Assembly (NCBI GenBank): GCA_036346225.1
Contig: JARFIW010001469.1
Span: 7,596,001-7,660,000 of the forward strand
Direction of reading: 5' to 3'
DNA: 64,000 nucleotides
Source: Platerodrilus igneus
Lineage: Eukaryota > Arthropoda > Insecta > Coleoptera > Lycidae
The notes under the pieces were generated by a model that was given only the letters and a program-made list of their open reading frames with translations, was not told the origin of the DNA and searched no databases. Positions 45,395 through 57,397 of the stretch are shown piece after piece. The translations under genes and the position numbers were made by a program. Position 1 is the first letter of the stretch, and the number at the start of each line of letters is the position of its first letter.

Positions 45395-48300
45395 TAGGGA
45401 TGGACTCGGGTCGGGCCGGGCCGGGCTTTTAATAAGCCCGGCCCGGCCCGACGCAGAAAGGTAACCGTCCCGGCCCGAAGCCCGACCCGAAATGAAAATT
45501 GACGGCCCGGGCCGGCCCGAAATTTCGGGCCGGCCAGACTTTCATTCAGCGAATGAGAAGATTTTTTTTTCTGTTGTGTTCAACAAGTAACTATCACTCT
45601 TTTGTTTAATTTAAGAGTATAATGATTTTGAATTGCGATCAAGATACTTGTGGAACATACCGTAATATATCATTTGATTTTTGATTCTGCTACGTACCTA
45701 GACGTGGCCGGAAGAAAAGTAAATACCAGGCTAACTATTAAACGCGGAGAGTGGGGGGATTCGCCTGCATACCAAAAAGAAACAAAAAAAACATCGCCCA
45801 CAATTATCTATTAACAAATAAAAATAATTAACGGAGTCTGTACAAACAAGCAATAGCCATAAATTAAGCGTTACTATTTTAAAGCAAACAGTTAGGTGAT
45901 ATGAACAATTTAGTACATTAGATACGAAGTGCGCATCTCGTATTTACACAAAATAAAATTAATCAGTAGTAAATAAACCTGTGAGAGCTTTTGTCAAGCG
46001 TTTTTAAAGTTTCACCTAATACTTTTTGTAAAATAACTAATTAGTAGGAAAGACTTAACGTGTGGGAGCTTTTGTCAGACATCTTTTAAATCGTACATAG
46101 TACCGTTTGTAAACTAAACCAATCAGTACAAAGGAATAAGCGTGTGTCTGTCCAATATTTTTAACACAGGTAAATAACACATGTACAGCGATAATATCGA
46201 TTAGCAGCAACGAACAATAGTTCTACAATGTGACGTTTCTTGTCACATAACTACACCAAACGTTGATACGAAATATCCCATTGACACACACAAAAGAAAA
46301 CGAGTTGCATACCTGTAGATACTTAGCTTGAAAACCGTCGGGGGTGAGTCAATACAGAAACGCCGCGGTATTCAGAATCCATTCACTCTGCCATCGTAAC
46401 TACAGCAACGATCTACGGACAAAAGCAGTTGGTCTACAGTAAGGAAGAACCTATTTGGCCTCCAGCTAAAGAAAGCAATCCACGCAAGACACCTCCTAGT
46501 TGTCGAACAGAAAATAAACAGACGTGCATTGCTTTTGAAATACGGTGACGAATAATGTAGAAAATATGTTGACGCACAAGTTGTAGAAGCAAATTTAACA
46601 ATGGTTCAAATAACACGAATTCGAACTGCAAATCCTGGCTTATCGAAGCGCGATTAAAATTGGAAAACCCGGGTTTTGTCGGATAGTGTGCGATCATATT
46701 TCAACAAGTCTTTACATTGAAACAATAGAGAAAACCATTATAGGCGGTCGTAATGTATACCAAAGTAACGGGTACCTGAAACAGGATATAACTATGTAGT
46801 TGTTGCATAAACTTATCGTTTCAAAGCAACTAGATTTAAGTTGAGGAATTTATTCGAGAGCGTGTTTATTATGAATTATTTTGAAGGATTTAACAGTAGA
46901 AACAGAATTTATTCGAGCGGGTATTGAATTAATAAGGAGAATAATAGGGTAATTAATTTATGCTGAAAATAAATATAACAATTCTTTAAAAAATCCTAGA
47001 AATAGGTAACAATGGTACAAAATGTTTAGCAATTTTCAATGTTTATGAAATTGTACGCTTAACGTACCTTTTACCTTATAACCTTTATAATAAATTTGCG
47101 TCCGCTTTATTTTTTTTTGTCGTTCCTACTTCAAAGAATTTTACTAAAATAACCTACTTGAAATTAGAGAGTTATTGCAAACTCGTTCGAAGCAGACTTT
47201 ATTAAAAGAATCTTCAAATAAAGTATCCTTTTTTAAAAGTTTGCATCCAATCTAAAGGAGTGTTAGTGCAAGTGTTTTTTCTTTTACTCTTTATTCTGGC
47301 ATATATGTTTAGTATTCTATATCTATAGGTTATGTTTTAAAAATGAATAAAGAATTAATCTCTTTTGTGATAAGGTGACCTATAATACATGTTTAACTAT
47401 ATTGGAAAAAATCAAAGAAATGATATTCACACAAAGATGAAACTTCTTTTGTTATTCGAGTCTTTCATTTCCCACAGATTCGATAACATTTGTATGTGTT
47501 GTGAAAGTGTTTTCACGGAATACTTTTCGAGTTTACTTCCAACTACTGTTTTTACTTCTTCCCAAGCATATAGCATATCTGTTTTCAAACAGATTTTTAC
47601 AGCTTACTTCTAGGAAAAGCATTACAAAACAGCATGCTCGTATTTAGAGCGTTGACGTTTTATATCTTTTTCGTGTTATAAACTTGGACATTATATTTCT
47701 AAATTTAATTACGGAAACAACACTACAAAAAACCATTTATTTTGGTGTATTTATACAAAAAGCAGACAATTAAATGTAAGTTTGTGCGTTAGGCATTTGG
47801 CATGTCAAAATTAAGACGCCTTAAATAAAAGCATTCTGTGTCTGAATTTAAATTAAATAAAGGTGTCCTGTATGTTAATAAAGTACAAACATTAAAGGTG
47901 TAATTGCGCATGTGTAAATGTCAAATAAGGAAAACTTTATTAAAAATTGGTAAAATGAACGTTGCAATAACTCTCTAGTGTTTTAGGCTGTAGACATAAA
48001 TTCTACACGCCATTGATAATATCGACGTTCGCCGCATGATTGAAATTTGAAGTATATACATATACATAATATAAATCGTGCAAACTTTTGAGTTATGAAT
48101 AAATCACCTAGTTTGATGTTCCTGGGCTTTTTTAACTTGTCTAAAGTACAACATGGGGAACGTTAAATAGGACTAGAAAAAAATATTCGGTATAAGAAGT
48201 GAGTTATAATATCACGTCTCCTTTACGCTAAACAAGAAGAAAAACTGATTATAATGGGTTCATGAAGACACTACGTGAAAATATAATTAAGAACGTTTAC

Positions 48301-48534
48301 TTACTCAATGTGAGATAGAAGTGAAGGGACGATGGAGTATCTACTCATGCGTTTTTCGGCCCGAAAATTTCGGGCCGGCCTGAGTGGTTTGGCCCGGCCC
48401 GTCCCGAAAAAAGATAGACCCGGCCCGAGCCCGGTTCGAATAAAGTAGTCAACGACCCGGCCCGGATTCGAGCCCGAAATCGGGCCGAGGCCGGGCCGGG
48501 CCGGCCCGAAAGCCCGAGCCCGAGTCCATCCCTA
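45395..48534. mobile_element. hAT-like element with GC-rich ends, copy 1 (3140 bp)
   Basis: Ends TAGGGATGGACTCGGG and (complement) the same sixteen bases, flanked by the exact 8-bp duplication ATTATTTG (45387-45394, 48535-48542), the hAT signature. The outer 150-190 bp at each end consist of GGGCC/CCCGG-type motifs with strong hairpin potential, in sharp contrast with the AT-rich interior. No transposase is recognisable; minus frames such as 46434-46697 (87 codons) match nothing I know. So it is non-autonomous. A part of its interior (46645-46990) also occurs, diverged, at 37355-37690. Confidence 0.9.
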
Positions 48535-50740
48535 ATTATTTGCAAATAGACACGAGGTACAACCAGCAGCTACAATATACATTGAAATTCTCTTGAATCA
48601 ATAGCATTTGGAACAGTATCTTTTATCAAGTATCATTTTTCAATAGTAGAGTTCTTAATTTAACCAAATTCGTAGGATGATTATCATGGAAAGACATATA
48701 TTTACTGCTTGTGCAGCATTAACTATTTAATTAAAATGCATTTCAGTAGATTATAACAACAGTATGCAATTAGAACAATAGGAGACTGAGGAGAAGTAAA
48801 ATATCATTGTAAACTAAGAGCGTGGGGCGTATGAGCTTATAATAATTCATAACGATAATAATTAAATGTCACCACAAGGGAATAACTATGAATAATATCA
48901 AAGTTGTCCAGTTTTAGCTGTCTCGAGAGCTCTATCCGTACAATGTATAAATCCAGTCATTTGCAGAACCGAGGCTCAAGCATTCAGCGTATGGTGAATC
49001 CACTAAAATAGATTCAGCGTAACAAAAGTACTTGAGCGGCAGTTGGTGTAAATTAAGTTCAACAGAATTTAATTAAATTAAACGTTTGTTGATTTTGGTT
49101 TTAAAAGGATTTCGGTTTCCAAATGAATAAGAAAATTGCAATTGAAGTACGTTACAATAAACGACCACTAGATGAAAACAGTGCGTGCGCTTGTAAAGTA
49201 TTTATTATTTGTAGGATGGACTCGGGTCGGGCCGGGCCGGGCTTTTAATAAGCCCGGCCCGGCCCGACGCAGAAAGGTAACCGTCCCGGCCCGAAGCCCG
49301 ACCCGAAATGAAAATTGACGGCCCGGGCCGGCCCGAAATTTCGGCCGGCCAGACTTTCATTCAGCGAATGAGAAGATTTTTTTCTGTTGTGTTCAACAAG
49401 TAACTATCACTCTTTGTTTAATTTAAGAGTATAATGATTTTGAATTGCGATCAAGATACTTGTGGAACATACCGTAATATATCATTTGATTTTGATTCTG
49501 CTACGTACCTAGACGTGGCCGGAAGAAAAGTAAATACCAGGCTAACTATTAAACGCGGAGAGTGGGGGATTCGCCTGCATACCAAAAGAAACAAAAAACA
49601 TCGCCCACAATTATCTATTAACAAATAAAAATAATTAACGGAGTCTGTACAAACAAGCAATAGCCATAAATTAAGCGTTACTATTTTAAAGCAAACAGTT
49701 AGGTGATATGAACAATTTAGTACATTAGATACGAAGTGCGCATCTCGTATTTACACAAAATAAAATTAATCAGTAGTAAATAAACCTGTGAGAGCTTTTG
49801 TCAAGCGTTTTAAAGTTTCACCTAATACTTTTGTAAAATAACTAATTAGTAGGAAAGACTTAACGTGTGGGAGCTTTTGTCAGACATCTTTTAAATCGTA
49901 CATAGTACCGTTTGTAAACTAAACCAATCAGTACAAAGGAATAAGCGTGTGTCTGTCCAATATTTTTAACACAGGTAAATAACACATGTACAGCGATAAT
50001 ATCAATTAGCAGCAACGAACAATAGTTCTACAATGTGACGTTTCTTGTCACATAACTACACCAAACGTTGATACGAAATATCCCATTGACACACACAAAA
50101 GAAAACGAGTTGCATACCTGTAGATACTTAGCTTGAAAACCGTCGGGGGTGAGTCAATACAGAAACGCCGCGGTATTCAGAATCCATTCACTCTGCCATC
50201 GTAACTACAGCAACGATCTACGGACAAAAGCAGTTGGTCTACAGAAAGGAAGAACCTATTTGGCCTCCAGCTAAAGAAAGCAATCCACGCAAGACACCTC
50301 CTAGTTGTCGAACAGAAAATAAACAGACGTGCATTGCTTTTGAAATACGGTGACGAATAATGTAGAAAATATGTTGACGCACAAGTTGTAGAAGCAAATT
50401 TAACAATGGTTCAAATAACACGAATTCGAACTGCAAATCCTGGCTTATCGAAGCGCGATTAAAATTGGAAAACCCGGGTTTTGTCGGATAGTGTGCGATC
50501 ATATTTCAACAAGTCTTTACATTGAAACAATAGAGAAAACCATTATAGGCGGTCGTAATGTATACCAAAGTAACGGGTACCTGAAACAGGATATAACTAT
50601 GTAGTTGTTGCATAAACTTATCGTTTCAAAGCAACTAGATTTAAGTTGAGGAATTTATTCGAGAGCGTGTTTATTATGAATTATTTTGAAGGATTTAACA
50701 GTAGAAACAGAATTTATTCGAGCGGGTATTGAAATTAATA

Positions 50741-51252
50741 GAGTGACATTAGGGAGATTATTTAAAAATAAAATAAAATTATTTACACTTACCCCAAAGA
50801 TGAATCAATAGTCATTGCTGAACACTATACTAAGAAGTGTCCATTAACCCTTAAATAATTTCAAGTTGGCAAGCGCCAACAGTCGACTGAAGTTAGATGA
50901 AGCTCGCATTAAGATTACGTGAATGGTTTACTCTCTATTCCAATTGTAAGTAATAAAACAAGACGCTATAATTTCGCAATTTTATTATCTCGAAACCTAT
51001 CAGGTGTGATTTGCTGGGGTGTCTTTTCAAATATATTAAAAGTGAATTCATCTGACTAAATTCGATACGTGATTATTTTTATCTCCACCTTGTGGTACAT
51101 GTAAACTTACCTTGAATTCCAAATCGCAATAACAACACAAATGCGACAAAGGAAAGTTGTGGAGAAATTTGAATTACAAGAAATGAAAACATTACAGCTA
51201 ACGGTTATGTATTATCTTTGAGAGAAAAAGACTTTAGCTTTGTGTGGTTATA
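50741..51252 (+). repeat. Dispersed repeat segment, copy inside hAT copy 2
   Basis: Matches 54485-55000 almost throughout; both continue the sequence that lies downstream of the duplicated unit in the natural order shown by the minus copy at 30428-31480. It runs up to the TA at 51251-51252 where the mariner-like element begins. Confidence 0.85.
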
Positions 51253-52731
51253 CAGTGTGTACAGTATAAAATGCAGTACATGGGGATCTTGGAAACTGTA
51301 GGAGATACGATCTTGGTTAAATGGGACAAAGTTGCATAATCATGAGGGTATCTCAGATCGGTTTTCAAATTTCAAAAATTTTCATAGGTTACTAGATAGG
51401 CAAAAACACAAAATTGACGATTTCTTTATTTGCTCGTAGTTAGTCTACTAATTGAAATAGAATGTTCAAATTTGGTACATCATGGTAATTTCCCATTGCG
51501 CTTCACATTTTCAACTTAGATTTTGTCTAGGGCATCTAGATTTTGCGTGACGATGTTCAACTTTTATTTTTAAATAGCCGCCATATTGGATTTTTACAAT
51601 TTGAAATTCTGACAAAAACCCTTTCCAAAGAGGTATAACATGGCTATGTTTGATTGAATCAAAACACTAAAAATCACATAATTATGTTTTGGTCGTAGTA
51701 GGTTTTAATTTCCATTATGACAAAGAGAAACAATTGCTCAACATCTGAAAACGTCAAAGTTTGTCCTTTATTTTATGTTTCAAGTAGTGCAGTTTAAAAA
51801 ACAGTTAATTAATTTACATAGAAATTTAAGCAAAGCATTTGCGCTTGAAATGGATCGCTTTACTAACCGTGATAAATATCAAATGTTAGAATGTTTTATT
51901 CTTTCTGGAAGGAATAATGTTAAAGCCGCTGAATTGTATTTAAATAAATACCCAGAAAACCAAACAGATGTATGTTTCGGAGATTACAAAATAATTTAAT
52001 AAATTATGGTAGTTTTGGCTTGTCTAAGAGAAATAGGCAAATTAAAAGATAATGAAAACAGCGTTTACAAACAGTTGTCGAAAATCCTCGTACTTCTCTT
52101 AGACAAATTCAGAATATAACAGGTGTTGCTCATTCTACGGCAAGAGCTATTTTAAAACGTTTCAAGTACCATCCATATCATGAACGACCATGTCAGGGAT
52201 TGCGTACTGAAGATCAAATTCGAAGAATGGAATTTTGTGCTTGGTACATCAGAAAGTGCAACGAAAATTCAAATTTTGCATATACAATTTTGTGGTCTGA
52301 CGAAAGTCGATTTACGAATTGTGGTATGTTCAACCGCAAAATACAATTTTTGGTCAGATGAAAATCCACATTTGAACCGCCAAGTTAGACATCAAGTTAA
52401 ATGGGGATTCAACGTCTGGATTGGTATTATTGGAAGATACATTATAGGTCCGTTTTTTTATGATGCAAATTTAAACTCTGCGAGATACTTACATTTATTG
52501 CAGGAAATGTGGCAGATAGACTAATGGAGCTTCCACTCGCTACTTTGCAAAATATGATTTTTCAAAATGATGGCGCTCCACCCCACAATGCTCTGATTAT
52601 TAGAATTTTTTTTAATTCTGAGTATAATGAAAACTGGATTGGAAATCGGGGACCAATTAATGGCCGGCGAGATCACCGGATTTAACTCCTCTAGATTTCT
52701 TTATATGGGGCTATTTAAAAGTTGTGTGTAC
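51253..52731 (+). mobile_element. Truncated mariner-like element
   Basis: Begins CAGTGTGTACAGTATAAAA after TA (51251-51252), at the point where the repeat copies 50741-51252 and 54485-55000 stop matching. The right end is missing; the sequence joins hAT internal DNA at about 52731. It contains a plus-strand transposase after a long leader of about 570 bp. Confidence 0.75.
51850..52731 (+). pseudogene. Mariner-like transposase, frameshifted and 3'-truncated
   Basis: N-terminus in 51775-51999: MDRFTNRDKYQMLECFILSG then KAAELYLNKYPENQ, the helix-turn-helix region called DUF4817 in many insect transposases. The core at 52180-52524 has TKYNFWSDENPHLNRQ-like text after a first-Asp region (WSDESRF-type, in another frame at about 52290) and VWIGIIGRYIIGPFFYDAN. 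The second Asp is in NMIFQNDGAPPHNALI (about 52550-52600, third frame). GNRGP and a PDLTPLDFF-type region follow in broken frames. The Met at 51849 suits the family; the frame open upstream of it is leader. The C-terminus is lost at the hAT junction. Confidence 0.82.
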
Positions 52732-54428
52732 TCACACAAAGATGAAACTTCTTTTGTTATTCGAGTCTTTCATTTCCCACAGATTCGATAACATTTGTAT
52801 GTGTTGTGAAAGTGTTTTCACGGAATACTTTTCGAGTTTACTTCAAATACTGTTTTACTTCTTCCCAAGCATATAGCATATCTGTTTTCAAACAGATTTT
52901 TACAGCTTACTTCTAGGAAAAGCATTACAAAACAGCATGCTCGTATTTAGAGCGTTGACGTTTTATATCTTTTTCGTGTTATAAACTTGGACATTATATT
53001 TCTAAATTTAATTACGGAAACAACACTACAAAAAACCATTTATTTTGGTGTATTTATACAAAAAGCAGACAATTAAATGTAAGTTTGTGCGTTAGGCATT
53101 TGGCATGTCAAAATTAAGACGCCTTAAATAAAAGCATTCTGTGTCTGAATTTAAATTAAATAAAGGTGTCCTGTATGTTAATAAAGTACAAACATTAAAG
53201 GTGTAATTGCGCATGTGTAAATGTCAAATAAGGGAAAACTTTATTAAAAAATTGGTAAAATGAACGTTGCAATAACTCTCTAGTGTTTTAGGCTGTAGAC
53301 ATAAATTCTACACGCCATTGATAATATCGACGTTCGCCGCATGATTGAAATTTGAAGTATATACATATACATAATATAAATCGTGCAAACTTTTGAGTTA
53401 TGAATAAATCACCTAGTTTGATGTTCCTGGGCTTTTTTAACTTGTCTAAAGTACAACATGGGGAACGTTAAATAGGACTAGAAAAAAATATTCGGTATAA
53501 GAAGTGAGTTATAATATCACGTCTCCTTTACGCTAAACAAGAAGAAAAACTGATTATAATGGGTTCATGAAGACACTACGTGAAAATATAATTAAGAACG
53601 TTTACTTACTCAATGTGAGATAGAAGTGAAGGGACGATGGAGTATCTACTCATGCGTTTTTCGGCCCGAAAATTTCGGGCCGGCCTGAGTGGTTTGGCCC
53701 GGCCCGTCCCGAAAAAAGATAGACCCGGCCCGAGCCCGGTTCGAATAAAGTAGTCAACGACCCGGCCCGGATTCGAGCCCGAAATCGGGCCGAGGCCGGG
53801 CCGGGCCGGCCCGAAAGCCCGAGCCCGAGTCCATCCCTAATTATTTGCAAATAGACACGAGGTACAACCAGCAGCTACAATATAGATTGAAATTCTCTTG
53901 AATTAATAGCATTTGGAACAGTATCTTTTATCAAGTATCATTTTTCAGTAGTAGAGTTCTTAATTTAACCAAATTCGTAGTATGATTATCATGGAAAGAC
54001 ATATTTACTGCTTGTGCAGCATTAACTATTTCATTAAGGTGCATTTCAGTAGATTATAACAACAGTATGCAATTAGAACAATAGGAGACTGAGGAGAATT
54101 AAAATATCATTGTAAACTAAGAGCGTGGGGCGTATGAGCTTGTAATAATTCATAACGATAATAATTAAATGTCACCACAGGGGAATAACTATGAATAATA
54201 TCAAAGTTGTCCAGTTTTAGCTGTCTCGAGAGCTCTATCCGTACAATGTATAAATCCAGTCATTTGCAGAACCGAGGCTCAAGCATTCAGCGTATGGTGA
54301 ATCCACTAAAATAGAATCAGCGTAACAAAAGTACTTGAGCGGCAGTTGGTGTAAATTAAGTTCAACAGAATTTAATTAAATTAAACGTTTGTTGATTTTG
54401 GTTTTAAAAGGATTTCGGTTTCCAAATG

Positions 54429-55000
54429 TTGACTTTGAGCATAAATAGAACAATTCAACTCATTAGAGAATTTGTAGAAGTGCACCATCTTATGGAGATT
54501 ATTTAATTATAAAATAATGTAATTAATTTACACTTACCCCAAAGATGAATGCCATAGTCATTGCTGAACACTATACTAAGAAGTGTCCATTAACCCTTAA
54601 ATAATTTCAAGTTGGCAAGCGCCAACAGTCGACTGAAGTTAGATGAAGCTCGCATTAAGATTACGTGAATGGTTTACTCTCTATTCCAATTGTAAGTAAT
54701 AAAACAAGACGCTATAATTTCGCAATTTCATCGTCTCGAAACCTATCAGGTGTGATTTGCTGGGGTGTCTTTTCAAATATATTAAAAGTGAATTCATCTG
54801 ACTAAATTCGATACGTGATTATTTTTATCTCCACCTTGTGGTACATGTAAACTTACCTTGAAATCCAAATCGCAATAACAACACAAATGCGACAAAGGAA
54901 AGTTGTGGAGAAATTTGAATTACAAGAAATGAAAACATTACAGCTAACGGCTGTGTATTATCTTTGAGAGAAAAAGACTTTAGCTTCGTGTAATTATATA
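54429..55000 (+). repeat. Dispersed repeat, downstream part of unit 2
   Basis: Follows 54428 without a break and is matched in the same order, on the minus strand, at 30428-31060. Its homologue at 50741-51252 starts about 60 bp later. No coding signal. Confidence 0.75.
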
Positions 55001-55094
55001 GCTATTAGCCATACTTGTACTGGAAGCATACAAGTACATTCTATTTTAGACGTGGAAAACAACTTACTATGAAGTGAACGTACCAGTTTCCTCT

Positions 55095-56867
55095 ACCTAT
55101 GTGAACTTAGCACCCGACTTTGATAAAAAAATTTGTTTATATATGCATTCGATTAAGCTTAGTTTGTACCTGTTTGTACCCCTTTTTATTTCGTTTGCAC
55201 CTCAAAGGGGTGAAAGTTACAGGGGGGTAAAAACATCATCAGCACCCGACTTAGAGATACAGAAATTTTCTAAACACCTTTCGATTAAGCATCGTTTGTA
55301 CCCGTTTGTACCACCGCCAGTTTTGTTTGTACCCTTAAGGGGGTGTTTGTACCGAATTTTGAATATAGGGGTGACACCTAACTCCGCAATGTTTAGAGAT
55401 ATCTTAAATGCGCAAGCGGGTGCTGTTTCGTAATCGTGTGTACCAGTTTGTACCACCGCCAGTTTAGTTTGTACCCTTAAGGGGGTGTTGGTACCGATTT
55501 TACAAAATCGGGGTAACACCTAACTCCGCTATTTTTAAAGATATCTTAAATGCACAAGCGGGTGCTAGTTCGTAATCGTTTGTATCCGTTTGTACCACTA
55601 CCAGTTTCGTTTGTACCCCATAAGGGGGTGTTTGTACCGAATTTCTAAAATAGAGGCAACACCTAACTTCGCCGTTTTGTAGAGATATCTTAAATTTGTA
55701 AGCAGGTGCTGTTTCGAAATCGTTTGTACCCGTTTGTGCCACCGCCAGTTTTGTTTGTACCCTTAAGGAGGTGTTTGTGCCGAATTTTGAAAATAGGGGC
55801 GACACCTAACTCCGCAATGTTTAGAGATATCTTAAATGCGCAAGCGGGTGCTGTTTCGTAATCGTGTGTACCCGTTTGTACCACCGCCAGTTTAGTTTGT
55901 ACCCTTAAGAGGGTGTTGGTACCGATTTTTCAAAATAGGGGTAACACCTAACTTCGCCATTTTTAAAGATATCTTAAATGCACAAGCGGGTGCTAGTTCG
56001 TAATCGTTTGTATCCGTTTGTACCACTACCAGTTTCGTTTGTACCCCATAAGGGGGTGTTTGTACCGAATTTCTAAAATAGAGGCAACACCTAACTCCGC
56101 CATTTTTAGAGATATTTTAAATCCATAAGCAGGTGCTCTTTCGAAATCGTTTGTACCCGTATGTACCACCGCCAGTTTCGTTTGTACCCTTAAGAGTGTG
56201 TTTGTGCCAAATTTTTGAAATCGGGGTTTTTTACCTAACTATGCCATATTTAGAGATATCTTAAATGCGCAAGCGGGTGCTGTTTCGTAATCGTTTGTAC
56301 CCCCGTCAATTTCTTTGTACCGTTAAGGAGGTGTTTGTACCGAATTCTCAAAATGGGGGTAACGTCTAACTCCGCCATTTTTAAAGATATTTTAAATGCG
56401 CAAGCGAGTGCTGTTTCGGAATCGCTAAAAATGACGGACTTAGGCGTTACCCCTATTTTGAAAAATCGGTACAAACACTCCCTTAAGGGTACACACGAAA
56501 CTGGCGGTAATACAAACGGGTACAAACGATTAGAAAACAGCACTCGCTTGCGCATTTAAAATATCTTTTAACATTGCGGAGTTAGGTGTTACCCCTATTT
56601 TGAAAATTCGGTACAAACACTCCCTTAAGGGTACAAACGAAACTGGCGGAGGTACAAACGGGTACAAACGATGTTTAATCGAATGGCACTTAGAAAATTT
56701 CTATATCTTCAAGTCGGGTGATGATGATTTTTTTACCCCCTGTAACTTTCACCCCTTTGAGGTACAAACGAAATAAAAAACGGTACAAACGGGTTCAAAC
56801 TGAGCTTAAACGAATACATATATGAAAAAAATTTTTTACCATAGTCGGGTGCTAAGTTCACATAGGT
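55095..56867. mobile_element. Foldback element with 143-bp tandem repeats, 1773 bp
   Basis: Begins ACCTATGTGAACTTAG and ends with its reverse complement, flanked by the exact 9-bp duplication GTTTCCTCT (55086-55094, 56868-56876). The right arm (about 56430-56867) is the inverted counterpart of the left end. The left arm is expanded by about eight copies of a 143-bp unit (markers GTTTGTACCACCGCC near 55300, 55446, 55587, 55733, 55876, 56016, 56160, with a variant near 56300). Within units GTTTGTACC is itself repeated. A 9-bp duplication fits Mutator-like or foldback elements. It has no transposase; open frames are repeat by-products. Confidence 0.88.
55279..56440 (+). repeat. 143-bp minisatellite inside the foldback element
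   Basis: About eight direct units with alternating sub-types: units near 55434 and 55864 resemble each other, as do those near 55577 and 56006, suggesting amplification of a block of three units (about 430 bp). Confidence 0.85.
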
Positions 56868-56995
56868 GTTTCCTCTACAAGAAGAAAAATCACAACACAC
56901 TCTCCTTGTTAATAAGAAAAATAACAGTTATTTAGCTGCTAATATAGATGCTCTATTGTAATCGATTAATGCAAATGAAGAACTTTCCTGAAATA

Positions 56996-57174
56996 AAATC
57001 GTATTTTTAGTACATACTTACAATGGGTTTTAACTATTAAATTAAAAAGTAGGAAAAACTTTAAACCAAAGCCATAAAATAAATTAATTTTTTTTTATTC
57101 GTTGACTATAGTTTCGAATACCAATGTATTCATTATCAAGTACTGTCACTTCGTTTATGTAATTGCATTTATAT

Positions 57175-57221
<47 letters not shown>

Positions 57222-57385
57222 TTTAAGGTCAGTACTTCTTTATCATTTTAATTTTGTTCCATATGTTTTCTATTTTTTATTGTACTTGATAATGAATACA
57301 TTTGTATTTGTAACAATAGTCGTCGAATAAAGTAAAGAATTATATTATTTTATGGGTTTGGTTTAAAATTTTTCTTACTTTTTAA
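56996..57385. mobile_element. Hairpin-plus-tail insertion, third example (390 bp)
   Basis: Flanked by the exact 12-bp direct repeat TTTCCTGAAATA (56984-56995, 57386-57397). Inverted arms of about 105 bp start AAATTAAAAAGTAGG (57039) and end at 57385, around a centre with a long AT run (57178-57218). To the left of the arms is a one-sided 43-bp tail (56996-57038). Sequence is unrelated to the 6.3/36.3 kb pair, but the layout is the same. Confidence 0.72.
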
Positions 57386-57397
57386 TTTCCTGAAATA

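Larger units (their letters stand above)
49212..53839. mobile_element. hAT-like element with GC-rich ends, copy 2, rearranged (4628 bp)
   Basis: Same ends and same ATTATTTG duplication (49204-49211, 53840-53847) as copy 1. The left start lacks one G. The central 493 bp of copy 1 is replaced by 1991 bp: a piece of the flanking dispersed repeat (50741-51252) followed by a 3'-truncated mariner-like element (51253-52731). The right junction shares TCACACAAAGATG with copy 1, a likely microhomology join. Confidence 0.85.
45308..54428. repeat. Imperfect tandem duplication of a hAT-containing unit
   Basis: Two near-identical units. Unit 1: 45308-46934, a private middle (46935-47427), 47428-49125. 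Unit 2: 49125-50740, a different middle (50741-52731), 52732-54428. Outer parts match almost base for base, including flanking DNA outside the hAT ends and the same 8-bp duplication. So the copies arose by duplication of one insertion, not by two insertions. Many differences are homopolymer lengths, with unit 1 usually longer (for example T runs near 45562 and 49377, A runs near 45785 and 49595). True tandem duplication or an assembly artefact that chained two haplotypes are both possible. Confidence 0.85.

Noticed and set aside
46434..46697. 87-codon minus frame, duplicated at 50239-50502
   Set aside because: Conserved only because the DNA is duplicated almost identically; shows no hAT transposase motif.
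48345..48545. Gly/Pro/Arg-rich frame near the hAT end (also at 53650-53850)
   Set aside because: Translation of the GC-rich terminal repeat, not a protein.
55217..56559. Several 64-119 codon frames on both strands
   Set aside because: By-products of the 143-bp repeats in the foldback element.
57178..57218. AT-run as a promoter TATA region
   Set aside because: It is a simple AT microsatellite at the centre of a hairpin element.
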